Shown: piece by piece, positions 36,202 to 44,125 of the stretch
Layout of the letters: each line of letters opens with the position of its first letter
Numbering within the stretch: position 1 is the first letter of the stretch
Assembly (NCBI GenBank): GCA_016283575.1
Contig: JAEEND010000007.1
Location: 1-64,000 of the forward strand
Reading direction: 5' to 3'
DNA: 64,000 nt
Origin: Lachnospiraceae bacterium
Lineage (GTDB): Bacteria > Bacillota > Clostridia > Lachnospirales > Lachnospiraceae
Translations under genes and position numbers: made by a program
Notes under the pieces: model-generated
Told to the model about the DNA's origin: nothing
Seen by the model: the letters and a program-made list of their open reading frames with translations, nothing else
Databases searched by the model: none

Positions 36202-36235
36202 TTTGACATCTACACGATAACGTGTTATAGTCAAA
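36202..36235 (+). promoter_or_regulatory. Promoter embedded in a 34-bp dyad (autoregulation candidate)
   Basis: TTGACA (36203-36208), a 17-bp spacer and TATAGT (36226-36231) form a strong promoter. The whole unit is symmetric: TTTGAC (36202-36207) mirrors GTCAAA (36230-36235), and ACACG (36212-36216) mirrors CGTGT (36221-36225). A bound protein would cover both promoter boxes. The gene downstream begins with a helix-turn-helix and is the obvious candidate repressor. Confidence 0.75.
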
Positions 36236-36249
36236 CTGAGGTAGAATAA

Positions 36250-36792
36250 ATGATCGATTATTATACAGTAACTGAATATGCCAATCTTGTCGGTAAAGAT
36301 GTGGGCAACATCAGACGAATGTTAATAAGAGGTGAACTACAGGGAGAAAAGGTTGGAAGACAATGGCTCATACCTAAGGATACAACTCTTCCTGAAGATA
36401 AGAGAATTAAGAGCGGCAACTATATTGGGTGGCGAAAGAAAATACTAGTAAACAGACAAAACCCTGTTCTTATGCATGCTCTTTACGAAATGTGCGCTAA
36501 ATTAAGTGAGGCATACGGCTCTACATTGGATAAGATTGTCCTTTATGGCTCATATGCCAGAGGGGAAGAAGAAAAAGAATCCGATGTTGATATTGCAGTT
36601 CTTCTTAAAGACGGAAATACAGAAGCGATGCATGATAGAATGCTCGATATAGTTGTAGACTATGAGCTTGATTTGGGCGTGACATTATCCGTGGTGCCAA
36701 TCGAATATGACAATTATCAAAAGTGGAAAAATACGCTCCCATTTTATAAAAATGTCGAAAAGGATGGGATAATCTTGTGGAAGGCAGTTTAA
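36250..36792 (+). CDS. Helix-turn-helix / minimal nucleotidyltransferase fusion
   Basis: A 180-residue two-domain protein. Residues 1-50 resemble an excisionase/MerR-like helix-turn-helix (VTEYANLVGKDVGNIRRMLIRG then VGRQWLIPKD). Residues about 75-180 are a minimal nucleotidyltransferase with the GSYARGEEEKESDVDIAVLL active site: the GS motif and metal-binding Asp pair. Free-standing domains of this class are the antidote half of MNT/HEPN pairs and can adenylylate a HEPN toxin. No HEPN gene is present nearby, so the partner is unknown or absent. The promoter dyad suggests self-repression (inference). A GAGG site precedes the ATG, with a leader of only about 12 bases. Confidence 0.82.
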   Translation: MIDYYTVTEYANLVGKDVGNIRRMLIRGELQGEKVGRQWLIPKDTTLPEDKRIKSGNYIGWRKKILVNRQNPVLMHALYEMCAKLSEAYGSTLDKIVLYGSYARGEEEKESDVDIAVLLKDGNTEAMHDRMLDIVVDYELDLGVTLSVVPIEYDNYQKWKNTLPFYKNVEKDGIILWKAV

Positions 36793-36797
36793 ATGGG

Positions 36798-36830
36798 AAA
36801 AGCCCTTCACGCAGTGAAGGGCTTTTTTTC
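36798..36830. terminator. Bidirectional terminator
   Basis: A perfect 13-bp stem (AAAAGCCCTTCAC at 36798-36810 with GTGAAGGGCTTTT at 36814-36826) closes a GCA loop. A T run follows on the plus strand. It serves the nucleotidyltransferase gene and the convergent ybjQ. Confidence 0.9.
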
Positions 36831-36845
36831 ATGTATATGGCGTAT

Positions 36846-37160
36846 TTAGTTTAAGAACTTAACTGCTGTGCCGTATGCGAGGATTTCGGCTGCGCCACCC
36901 ATGATGGTGGAAGAACCGAATTTAACTCCTACGATGGCGTCGGCTCCGAGAGCTTCGGCTTCGTCGACCATTCTCTTAGTAGCAATCTGTCGGGCTTCAA
37001 TTAACATTTCTGTGTAACCCTTGATCTCGCCGCCGACGATGGTTTTCATGCCGGCCATAAAATCGCGGCCGATGTTCTTGGTCTGAACGACCGTGCCCTT
37101 TACAAGGCCTAATGCTTCAATTTCTTTTCCGGGAAAATAATCAATACTTATTAGCTTCAT
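36846..37160 (-). CDS. YbjQ/UPF0145 family protein
   Basis: A 104-residue protein of the YbjQ (UPF0145, heavy-metal-binding-like) family. It shows the GLVKGTVVQTKNIGRDFMAG opening, the TEMLIEARQIATKRMVDEA helix, GADAIVGVKF, and the GTAVKF end. The family forms pentameric beta-dodecin-like assemblies; its biological role is unclear. The gene begins inside the end of the MerR-type regulator gene (20-bp overlap) with GAGGAG upstream, so the two are translationally coupled. Confidence 0.9.
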   Translation of the reverse strand: MKLISIDYFPGKEIEALGLVKGTVVQTKNIGRDFMAGMKTIVGGEIKGYTEMLIEARQIATKRMVDEAEALGADAIVGVKFGSSTIMGGAAEILAYGTAVKFLN

Positions 37161-37788
37161 CTTCTTCTCCTCCGTTTATCTCTTTTAATCTTTGAATTAG
37201 TGCTATCACTACCCCCAGAACACAAAGTGCCATGAAGGCGATCATGACAATAAACATTATTGTCGGTTCCTCGCCGGTGCTTTCTGTCATGGCAAATATC
37301 ATGAATCCCAGGAAAGTTAAAAAGAATGTTATCATGACAGTTGCCGATAAAATGGAACCGGTTTTCTTTTTTGCTACATCTGTTTTAACAATATCCATAA
37401 ATACAGTGCCTCCTGCTTCCATTTTTTTTATGTGGTCGAGGTATTCTTTTGCATCGATTTTCTCAAAAGAAGGATTACTTAGAATGATCTCCTTGCAAAA
37501 ATCCTTCATGGTGGAATAGTCTTTAATCGACTTATCATAATAATCAATCTGGTGGGTTAACACATCTTCAAATTCTGTCGATCCATTTTGCAGCTTTCTT
37601 ATTTCTTCTATTGGTATGGCGAGGTGTCGTAAGAATTTGATTTTCAGCAACACGTCCACATCCTTTAATGAATATTCACGATATCCGTTTGCGGGATTAC
37701 GTTCCGGATTAAGTAAGCCTTCGTCTTCATAAAACCGGATATTCTTTTTGGTAATGCCCACCAGTTCTTCAACCTGATTGATCTTCAA
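37141..37788 (-). CDS. MerR-family regulator with two C-terminal membrane helices
   Basis: Starts at TTG 37788, seven bases after GGAGG. A longer frame to 37860 would begin inside the promoter and is rejected. The 215 residues open with a MerR winged helix (INQVEELVGITKKNIRFYEDEGLL, NGYREYS) and a dimer helix (IEEIRKLQ), with a linker region to about 150. Two hydrophobic helices follow: LSATVMITFFLTFLGFMIF and IMFIVMIAFMALCVLGVVI. A DNA-binding protein held in the membrane is unusual for MerR types and suggests envelope sensing (inference). No metal-binding cysteine cluster is seen. It is coupled to ybjQ. Confidence 0.85.
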   Translation of the reverse strand: MKINQVEELVGITKKNIRFYEDEGLLNPERNPANGYREYSLKDVDVLLKIKFLRHLAIPIEEIRKLQNGSTEFEDVLTHQIDYYDKSIKDYSTMKDFCKEIILSNPSFEKIDAKEYLDHIKKMEAGGTVFMDIVKTDVAKKKTGSILSATVMITFFLTFLGFMIFAMTESTGEEPTIMFIVMIAFMALCVLGVVIALIQRLKEINGGEEDEANKY

Positions 37789-37829
37789 AAAACTACCTCC
37801 AAAAAGCTCGCGATGCTTTCTATATACTA

Positions 37830-37860
37830 AAATTAGACCCTCCACAAGGTGGAAGGTCAA
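37830..37860 (-). promoter_or_regulatory. MerR-type promoter with 19-bp spacer and operator dyad
   Basis: On the minus strand, TTGACC (37855-37860) and TAATTT (37830-37835) are separated by 19 bp instead of 17. The spacer overlaps a 23-bp near-perfect dyad (37836-37858: GACCTTCCAC, CTT, GTGGAGGGTC). Long spacers with central dyads are the hallmark of MerR-controlled promoters, so this regulator probably controls its own operon. Confidence 0.8.
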
Positions 37861-37946
37861 TAGTTTTTTGGTAAAATATGGATTTTATTATCTAAAAATA
37901 AAGTTTATTACTGTTTATAAACAAAAAATAAAGCCTTTATAAAGAA

Positions 37947-37973
37947 TTAGCACTCACCCTTGACGAGTGCTAA
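37947..37973 (+). promoter_or_regulatory. CIRCE element (HrcA operator) upstream of hsp20
   Basis: TTAGCACTC (37947-37955), nine bases, GAGTGCTAA (37965-37973) is a perfect match to the CIRCE inverted repeat bound by the heat-shock repressor HrcA. It lies 113 bp before the hsp20 start and just after a TTTATAAA -10-like sequence. Confidence 0.95.
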
Positions 37974-38086
37974 CAATGGGTTTATAACGTAGTTAGAACA
38001 AGGAACAAGAAAAGCTCGAGCTTCATATAAATGCTCTTTGGTCAATAACATAATGAATAGTTTATTTAATAAAGGAGGTAATTATT

Positions 38087-38527
38087 ATGTTAATGCCCAT
38101 GATTAGAAATAACGTTTTTGATGATTTATTTGATGATTTTGATAACAGCTTCTGCAATTTCACAAGCTATCCCGATATTAAGACCAACAGCCTTATGAGA
38201 ACTGATGTTAAGGAAACAGAAGCAGGATACGAACTTGCGATCGATCTTCCCGGTTTTGACAAGGAAAACGTAAAGGCCGAACTGAATGACGGTTACTTAA
38301 CCATCACAGCCGACAGCGACAAGTCTACGGAAGATAAAGACAAAAAGCATAAATACATCAGACGCGAAAGATATACAGGTCATGTATCAAGAAGCTTCTA
38401 TGTAGGTGATGCTGTTGAAAAAGAAGATATTAAGGCTAAATTCGACAAGGGTGTGCTTACACTTCTTGTTCCTAAGAAAGAAGCCAAGAAGGAATTGCCG
38501 GCAGACAGATTGATCTCAATTGAATAA
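38087..38527 (+). CDS. Small heat shock protein, Hsp20/alpha-crystallin family
   Basis: ATP-independent holdase that keeps unfolding proteins soluble. The 146-residue protein has a short N-terminal arm (MPMIRNNVFDDLFDDFD), the alpha-crystallin domain at about 38-130 (TDVKETEAGYELAIDLPGF, then LTITADS, then a YVGDAVEKEDIKAKFDKGVLTL segment) and a C-terminal tail ending in DRLISIE. It has a strong AAAGGAGG site. The CIRCE element upstream indicates HrcA control. A terminator follows. Confidence 0.95.
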   Translation: MLMPMIRNNVFDDLFDDFDNSFCNFTSYPDIKTNSLMRTDVKETEAGYELAIDLPGFDKENVKAELNDGYLTITADSDKSTEDKDKKHKYIRRERYTGHVSRSFYVGDAVEKEDIKAKFDKGVLTLLVPKKEAKKELPADRLISIE

Positions 38528-38537
38528 TCTGACTAAG

Positions 38538-38568
38538 AAAGGGTATCCGAAAGGATGCCCTTTTTTTA
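38538..38568 (+). terminator. Intrinsic terminator of hsp20
   Basis: The 11-base arms AAAGGGTATCC (38538-38548) and GGATGCCCTTT (38553-38563), with one T-G wobble, close a GAAA tetraloop. A T run follows. Confidence 0.88.
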
Positions 38569-38662
38569 TTGGCGGATAATTTAATTTTTATTAATAATAA
38601 ATGATATAATAATATCAAGAAACCGATAGTTTGATAAACCACGGGCGTACTATGGAGGGGAC

Positions 38663-40528
38663 ATGACAGTTAAAAACAGAAAACTGTTTGAGAAATATAA
38701 AAAAGAAAGAGCACACTATGTGGCTTTTAGAGAAGCTTACACCGACAGGCAGGTATTTTTTGCATGTTGGATTTCTTTTTTGATGCTTGTTTTCTCGATG
38801 GTAGCATTGGTTTTAGCCGGCAGGATTTTCTACTTTCACGAAAGTGACATCCTGATTTTCACTGCTTTAATGGTTATCTCTGCATTCATCTTTATAATCA
38901 GTCTTCTTACTTATTTTAATATCTTCACCAAAGATAAAAAGAAAAAGGCAGTATTCTTTGAGTATGTTATTGTGCTGGGTGTACTGATATACCTGGCCTG
39001 GTCCTTTGCCCATGTGGTGTATATCTATATGTACAGCGGTAAGATCGAGTTTTTGCCGGTATGCATGGTTTTTGCCGCTTCCGTAATCTTTCTGTATCAT
39101 AGTCTTGTCCATTATTTTCTGTATTTTACATTTTGCTGCGTAGGTCTTTACTGGATCGTGGTGGTACTTAAAAAAGGTGATTATAACGGCACCACCGTAG
39201 TAAATGTGGTTATTTTCGGTCTGATTCTTCTTACCGGCGGTGTAATTAAATATGTTCTGGGTGTAAGAGAGTTTATAGCTGATACCGAGGCGGATAATCT
39301 CAGTAAGCATCTTGAAGAAAGTAATGAAGATCTCCGTCATGCCAATGAGAACTTAAAGCATATATCCGAGACTCTTGAAAAAAGAAATGAAGCCCAGAAA
39401 TTGTTTACAGCATCTCTCAGTCACGAATTAAGAAGCCCTTTAAACGGTGTTATAGGGTTGCTGCAGGTTCTTTTAGAAGACGGGAAACTTGAAAAAGAAG
39501 AGCGAGAAACCGTGGAAAAAGCCTTTTCTTCGTCGGAAACCCTTATTCAGATAGTGAATGACATGCTGGATTATTCAAAGCTTGAAGCGGGTGAATTCAG
39601 TATAGTATATGCTTCTTTTGACATGAGGCGGGTTATGAAAAATATCATGGCAACATCTAATCCCATGGCGGAAAAGAAGGGGCTTGCCCTTGAGTATGAT
39701 ATAGATGCCGAGATGCCATGTATGTACGAAGGCGACAGCATCAGGATACAGCAGATATTCCAGAATATCATATCAAACGGCATTAAATATACGGACAAAG
39801 GTTCCGTCAAAGTTAAGATGCGATATATGGACGATGACCTTCTTTTTTCTGTAACCGATACGGGTATAGGTATTTCCGAGAAAGCAATGGAGAATCTCTT
39901 CGATCCCTTTAAGCGATTTGATGAAAAAAGGAATCGTTTTATACAGGGTACGGGACTCGGACTTTCCATTGTAAAGAAGCTTTTGGATCAGATGGATGCC
40001 TCCATTGAGATAGACTCAAAGCTTGGTCAGGGAACCTCGGTATTTATCAGGATTCCGTTAAAGGTGAACGATCTTGCTATCCGTTACAAGGATGAATTTG
40101 CTCTTGAAAAAGAAACACCCGGGGACGTAGCTCCGGACCTTGCCGGAAAGAAGATCATGTGCATCGATGATAATAAGGTAAACCTGTCGGTATTTAAAGG
40201 CCTTCTTAAGAGCACCAATGCGGAGGTTACACTTTCTACCGGAGGAATGTCGGGTATAGAGAAAGCCCGTGAGGAGAAATTTGATATTATTTTTGTGGAT
40301 TACATGATGCCGGATATGGATGGAATAGAAACCTTTGAACGATTAAGGAGCGAAGGCTTGAATACGGGTACGCCCATCATCATGCTGACAGCCAATGCCG
40401 GAGCGGAGGCTGAATCGATGTATCGCAGAAAAGGATTTGACGGCTATCTTGCCAAGCCTGTTTTGAAAGACAAACTGTATGCCATTATTCGAGAGACTTT
40501 ACAGAATCCGGGGCTTATGCTATGGTAG
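38663..40528 (+). CDS. Hybrid sensor histidine kinase/receiver protein
   Basis: A 621-residue protein. The N-terminal 200 residues hold about six membrane helices without a clear outside domain, and a coiled linker follows. HisKA with phospho-His in SLSHELRSPLNGVIG lies near residue 255. HATPase shows IVNDMLDYSKLEAGEF, NIISNGIKYT, VTDTGIGIS and GTGLGLSIVKKLL. A C-terminal receiver spans about 500-615 (MCIDDNKVN, phospho-Asp in FVDYMMPDMDG, Lys in LAKPV). There is no dedicated output gene beside it, so the downstream partner is unknown. The degV gene begins 52 bp later. Confidence 0.93.
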   Translation: MTVKNRKLFEKYKKERAHYVAFREAYTDRQVFFACWISFLMLVFSMVALVLAGRIFYFHESDILIFTALMVISAFIFIISLLTYFNIFTKDKKKKAVFFEYVIVLGVLIYLAWSFAHVVYIYMYSGKIEFLPVCMVFAASVIFLYHSLVHYFLYFTFCCVGLYWIVVVLKKGDYNGTTVVNVVIFGLILLTGGVIKYVLGVREFIADTEADNLSKHLEESNEDLRHANENLKHISETLEKRNEAQKLFTASLSHELRSPLNGVIGLLQVLLEDGKLEKEERETVEKAFSSSETLIQIVNDMLDYSKLEAGEFSIVYASFDMRRVMKNIMATSNPMAEKKGLALEYDIDAEMPCMYEGDSIRIQQIFQNIISNGIKYTDKGSVKVKMRYMDDDLLFSVTDTGIGISEKAMENLFDPFKRFDEKRNRFIQGTGLGLSIVKKLLDQMDASIEIDSKLGQGTSVFIRIPLKVNDLAIRYKDEFALEKETPGDVAPDLAGKKIMCIDDNKVNLSVFKGLLKSTNAEVTLSTGGMSGIEKAREEKFDIIFVDYMMPDMDGIETFERLRSEGLNTGTPIIMLTANAGAEAESMYRRKGFDGYLAKPVLKDKLYAIIRETLQNPGLMLW

Positions 40529-40580
40529 AGAAGCGTGTGTAAAAGGATTGCAACCGAGTAAAGTAATCAGGAGAAATAAA

Positions 40581-41426
40581 ATGAGTTGTAATTATCGAAT
40601 TGTAGTGGACAGTTGCTGTGATCTGGAAGAACAGTACAGAAGTGATGAAAGATTCGGATTTGTACCTCTTAGCATTCAGGTGGGCGATGCCACGATCATA
40701 GATGATGATACCTTTGACCAGGCTGATTTGATAAAGAGGATCGCCGAATGTCCGGAAAGCCCCAAGTCGGCATGTCCTTCACCTGAAGCCTATATGGATG
40801 AATATAACAAGGCAGAAGACCATGTATTTGTGGTAACTTTATCATCCAAGCTTTCGGGAAGTTATAACAGTGCGGTTCTTGCAGCCAATCTTTTCGAAGA
40901 AACCCATGGAAGAAAATTAAAAATTCATGTAGTGGATTCGGAATCGGCGAGTGTCGGCGAGGTTCAGGTTGCAATGGAACTTTTGAGACTTGAAGAAGAA
41001 GGACATTCTTTTGAAGAGATTGTTGAATTAATAGAGAAATTCAGAGATACTGTTAAGACTTATTTCGTTCTTAACACTCTTGAAACTTTCATAAAGAGCG
41101 GAAGGATCAGCGGTATTAAGGCTTTGGTTGCCACAACCCTTAACATTAAGCCCGTGCTTATCGGTGTAAAGGGCGGGATCGAGCAGCTGGACCAGGCAAT
41201 CGGCATGAGAAAAGCACTTTCCAGAATGGTTGAGCATGTTATCAACGACTTAAAGGGAAGAGCCGATCGCTCATTGATGATCTCTCATTGTAATGCTCCG
41301 GAAAGAGCCATGAGAATCCGGGATATGATTCTTGAAAAGGCTAAATTTGTTAAGGTAGTGATCGTCGATATGCGAGGTATCAGTACAATGTATGCCAACG
41401 AAGGCGGAATCATCATTACCGTATAA
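40581..41426 (+). CDS. DegV-family fatty-acid-binding protein
   Basis: A 281-residue DegV/FakB-type protein. It shows the VVDSCCDLEEQY opening, the fatty-acid pocket motif VVTLSSKLSGSYNSAVLAA near residue 90, HVVDSESASVGEVQ, and the second-domain motif NTLETFIKSGRISGIKALVATTLNIKPVL. FakB proteins present fatty acids to the FakA kinase; no fakA is nearby. The ATG at 40581 follows AGGAG; the longer open frame overlaps the kinase gene and is rejected. Confidence 0.93.
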   Translation: MSCNYRIVVDSCCDLEEQYRSDERFGFVPLSIQVGDATIIDDDTFDQADLIKRIAECPESPKSACPSPEAYMDEYNKAEDHVFVVTLSSKLSGSYNSAVLAANLFEETHGRKLKIHVVDSESASVGEVQVAMELLRLEEEGHSFEEIVELIEKFRDTVKTYFVLNTLETFIKSGRISGIKALVATTLNIKPVLIGVKGGIEQLDQAIGMRKALSRMVEHVINDLKGRADRSLMISHCNAPERAMRIRDMILEKAKFVKVVIVDMRGISTMYANEGGIIITV

Positions 41427-41440
41427 TATATAGAAAAATT

Positions 41441-41470
41441 AACGCCACTGAATTTTCAGTGGCGTTTTTA
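41441..41470. terminator. Bidirectional terminator between degV and birA
   Basis: A perfect 11-bp stem (AACGCCACTGA at 41441-41451 with TCAGTGGCGTT at 41456-41466) closes a 4-base loop. T runs lie on both strands. It separates convergent genes. Confidence 0.88.
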
Positions 41471-41500
41471 TGTCTGAATATTGATTTCTTTAAACTCAAT

Positions 41501-42499
41501 TTAAAGCTTTATGCTTATCTCACCGGAATTTAATGCCGTATCTTCCGTGTCACCTTCAAATCGTACCAAAAGCTCACATCTATCGTTGACACCGACGCAT
41601 TTGGCTTTTCTTTCTGTGGCTCCGGTAATAACACGGACTTCCTTATTCATGGAAATCTGACGAGCTCTGTACTCATCAAGATAGCTTAGCTCAGGGAGCT
41701 TTTTGTAGTAATAAAAGAAAGCATCAAGAAATGCTGCGGAGAGAGCATTTCTTGTTCCGGCCGGCGCTTTTTTATCAAAAATACTGCCGGCAGTTTTTTC
41801 TATATCAGAGGGCCAGGAGTCCTTGGGAGGTTCGATGTTAAAGCCGATCCCCAGAACCGCATAATCAAGCCGGCCGGTTTCTATGGAGATATTTCCTTCG
41901 GTAAGGATCCCCGATATTTTCTTGTTTCTTAAAAACAGATCGTTGACCCATTTTATCTTTACATCTCCGGGTTTAAGTGAACTGTTTACTGCCTCAACAG
42001 CCTTGGCACCTGCTACGGAAGCAAGAGTAGTAATAAGAACAGAATCTTCAACGGACAGATTGGGACGAAGAAGCACGCTTAAATATAGTCCCGTATCATC
42101 GGGGGAAAAGAAGCTTCTTCCGCGACGCCCCTTTCCCTTGGTCTGCGACTCGGCTATTACGGTAAGACCTTCTTTTTCACAGGAAAAGGCGCGACGCTTT
42201 AACTCATCATTGGTTGAATCGATTTCTTTAACGCATTCAATTTCATAAAAACCACGGGCTTCGGGAGAAAGGGATGAGCTAACCGCTTCCTTATCAAGAA
42301 TATCGGTATCCTGAGAAAGAATGTAACCCGACTTGGTGGAACCCTGGATATTGAAGCCTTGTTCACGCAGGGTGTTTATGGCTTTCCATACGGCGGTACG
42401 GGACACACCGATGCCGGAAGCCAGTTCTTCGCCTGACTTATATTCTCCTTTATGCATGTTTAATATGGTAAGAACTTGTTCTTTTACGTTCTTGGACAT
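41501..42499 (-). CDS. birA: Bifunctional biotin ligase/repressor BirA
   Basis: Attaches biotin to carboxylases and represses biotin genes. The 332-residue protein has an N-terminal winged helix (about 1-65: SGEELASGIGVSRTAVWKAINTLREQG). The ligase core has GKGRRGRSFFSP, the adenylate-binding loop, and the catalytic KWVNDLFL region. The small C-terminal domain includes the VGVNDRCELLVRFEG segment. The helix-turn-helix makes it a class II BirA able to bind the operator at 43125-43155. It follows bioY after 3 bp. Confidence 0.95.
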   Translation of the reverse strand: MSKNVKEQVLTILNMHKGEYKSGEELASGIGVSRTAVWKAINTLREQGFNIQGSTKSGYILSQDTDILDKEAVSSSLSPEARGFYEIECVKEIDSTNDELKRRAFSCEKEGLTVIAESQTKGKGRRGRSFFSPDDTGLYLSVLLRPNLSVEDSVLITTLASVAGAKAVEAVNSSLKPGDVKIKWVNDLFLRNKKISGILTEGNISIETGRLDYAVLGIGFNIEPPKDSWPSDIEKTAGSIFDKKAPAGTRNALSAAFLDAFFYYYKKLPELSYLDEYRARQISMNKEVRVITGATERKAKCVGVNDRCELLVRFEGDTEDTALNSGEISIKL

Positions 42500-42502
42500 T
42501 GA

Positions 42503-43036
42503 CTACCTCTGGAATTTGAGCGCCTTCTTGATGGCAGATCCTACAATGATCGCCAGGACAATTTTAATCAGATCAAAAGGTATGAAGGGGAGAACGCATA
42601 TTGTAAGAGCGTAAGCCACATCACACTTCATCATTATAATAAACCAAAGAGTGCCAAAAAAATAGAGTACAGCAGTGGCAAGAATTAATCCGAGACCGGT
42701 AAAAATATATTTTTCCTTGAAGATCTTCATGAAAATACCGCCAATAACGGGAATGAAAAGATAGCCTATGAGATAACCGCCCGTGGGACCGGCGAGCTTT
42801 GCAAGTCCTCCGGAGAAGCCTGAAAATACGGGAAGTCCGATAAGACCTATAAGTAAGTAGATTGCAACACTTATGGTTGCTGAACGTGCGCCGATGACAA
42901 TAACGGTCAGGCATATTATAAAGTTAATAAGTGTTACGGGAACGGGTCCGATGGGGATCGTTAAAGGGCCGACAATACACATAATGGCTGTGGACAGGGC
43001 CGCAATGGTCATTTCTTTGGGTGTAAGCTTATTCAT
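42503..43036 (-). CDS. bioY: Biotin transporter S-component BioY
   Basis: Biotin-specific membrane subunit of an ECF transporter, 177 residues with about six helices. Family motifs: the TIPIGPVPVTLINFIICLTV segment near the start, GLIGLPVFSGFSGGLAKLAGPTGGYLIGY, and a C-terminal PFIPFDLIKIVLAI segment. The energy-coupling subunits are not encoded here and are probably shared. With birA it forms a short operon behind a promoter overlapped by a BirA-like site, so it is likely switched off when biotin is plentiful. Confidence 0.95.
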   Translation of the reverse strand: MNKLTPKEMTIAALSTAIMCIVGPLTIPIGPVPVTLINFIICLTVIVIGARSATISVAIYLLIGLIGLPVFSGFSGGLAKLAGPTGGYLIGYLFIPVIGGIFMKIFKEKYIFTGLGLILATAVLYFFGTLWFIIMMKCDVAYALTICVLPFIPFDLIKIVLAIIVGSAIKKALKFQR

Positions 43037-43102
43037 GTTACAAGATCCTTTCGAAGATATATTTAGTCGCGGTAATTTTTATGCGACCTTCTTTTCATGG
43101 AG

Positions 43103-43155
43103 AGTATAGACGGAAGAAAATGCATTGTCAACTATTTTTATAAATAAGTTAACAA
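43103..43155 (-). promoter_or_regulatory. bioY-birA promoter overlapped by a BirA-type operator
   Basis: On the minus strand TTGACA (43126-43131), 17 bp and TATACT (43103-43108) form a strong promoter. The -35 box is part of an inverted repeat: TTGTCAACT (43125-43133) and AGTTAACAA (43147-43155) match at 8 of 9 positions across 13 bases, resembling BirA sites (GTTAAC-type half-sites). Bound BirA would block the -35. Confidence 0.8.
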
Positions 43156-43220
43156 ATGTGAAAGTAAAAAAACTTCGAGAGTATGTTATACTAAAGAAAA
43201 AACATTGAGGAGTTACAAAT

Positions 43221-44027
43221 ATGGTACCATCACTTAGCGTTATTATTATGGCATGCAATATCGTCTTTGCTTTTCTTTTGCCGATAGCTTTGGTAATTTA
43301 CATGAAAAAGAAATATCATGTAAACTTACAGCCGTTAGCAATGGGTCTCTGCACCATGTATCTGTTTGCTTTTGTATTGGAAAGTTTTATAAACAGAATC
43401 GTGGCCATGTCACCTCTGGGAAGCGTTATTACAGGCAATCTTCTTCTGTATGCAATATATGGGGGGATTATGGCAGCACTCTTTGAAGAGTTTGGCCGAT
43501 TCATTACAATGAAAAGATTCATGAAGAGATTTCATGATGACAGGATTAATTCGATCACTTACGGTATCGGTCATGGCGGATTTGAGTTTATTATGATCCT
43601 GGGACTCGGTATGATCGAGAACTTCTATTTAGCTTTCATGATAAATGCGGACAGAATAGGAGAGCTTACGGCAGGTCTCGACAGTATTTCCCTTGCGACC
43701 GTAAACGGTGCGGTTGAGCAGTTAAAGACTGTTGCTCCCATAACATTTTTGGCATCCCCCGTTGAACGTATCGCTGCTTTGATCTTACAGATTGCTTTAT
43801 CGGTTCTTGTATGGCATGGCGTAGTTAATCCCGGAAAGATCAAATACTTCTGTATCGCCCTTTTTGCGCATTTCTTTATGGACTGCCTTCCTGCATATAT
43901 TAACCTGAAGGGAGCTCCCATTTGGGTTACTGAGCTCATTATCTGGGTGATTGCTCTCGGCGCCGCGGCCTATACATATTTTATGGTATGGAAAAAAGAA
44001 GGACCCACGAAAAGTGAGGCGGTTTAA
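43221..44027 (+). CDS. YhfC-family glutamic-type intramembrane protease
   Basis: A 268-residue protein with about seven hydrophobic helices. It carries the family's signature motifs: EEFGR near residue 90, HGGFEF near 118, and a histidine with acidic residue in AHFFMDCLP near 215. These resemble the CPBP/Abi-type glutamic intramembrane proteases. Substrate and role are unknown. The ATG follows GAGGAG. The promoter probably lies between 43156 and 43192 (TATACT at 43187), back to back with bioY. A terminator follows. Confidence 0.88.
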   Translation: MVPSLSVIIMACNIVFAFLLPIALVIYMKKKYHVNLQPLAMGLCTMYLFAFVLESFINRIVAMSPLGSVITGNLLLYAIYGGIMAALFEEFGRFITMKRFMKRFHDDRINSITYGIGHGGFEFIMILGLGMIENFYLAFMINADRIGELTAGLDSISLATVNGAVEQLKTVAPITFLASPVERIAALILQIALSVLVWHGVVNPGKIKYFCIALFAHFFMDCLPAYINLKGAPIWVTELIIWVIALGAAAYTYFMVWKKEGPTKSEAV

Positions 44028-44072
44028 TATATCGGAGACTGCATCATTGATTGCTGAAAAGTGTTAAAAATC

Positions 44073-44104
44073 AAAGGGACTTACATTTAAGTAAGTCCCC
44101 TTTT
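44073..44104. terminator. Bidirectional terminator
   Basis: A perfect 9-bp stem (GGGACTTAC at 44076-44084 with GTAAGTCCC at 44091-44099) closes a 6-base loop. CTTTT lies to the right; A-rich sequence on the left gives a T-rich minus-strand tail. It serves the YhfC gene and the convergent ABC operon. Confidence 0.85.
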
Positions 44105-44125
44105 GCATCCTATGAATCCGTATCT

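Noticed and set aside
36250-36792. Toxin-antitoxin pair of MNT/HEPN type
   Set aside because: Only the nucleotidyltransferase half is present. The flanking genes are a transporter permease and YbjQ, not HEPN proteins.
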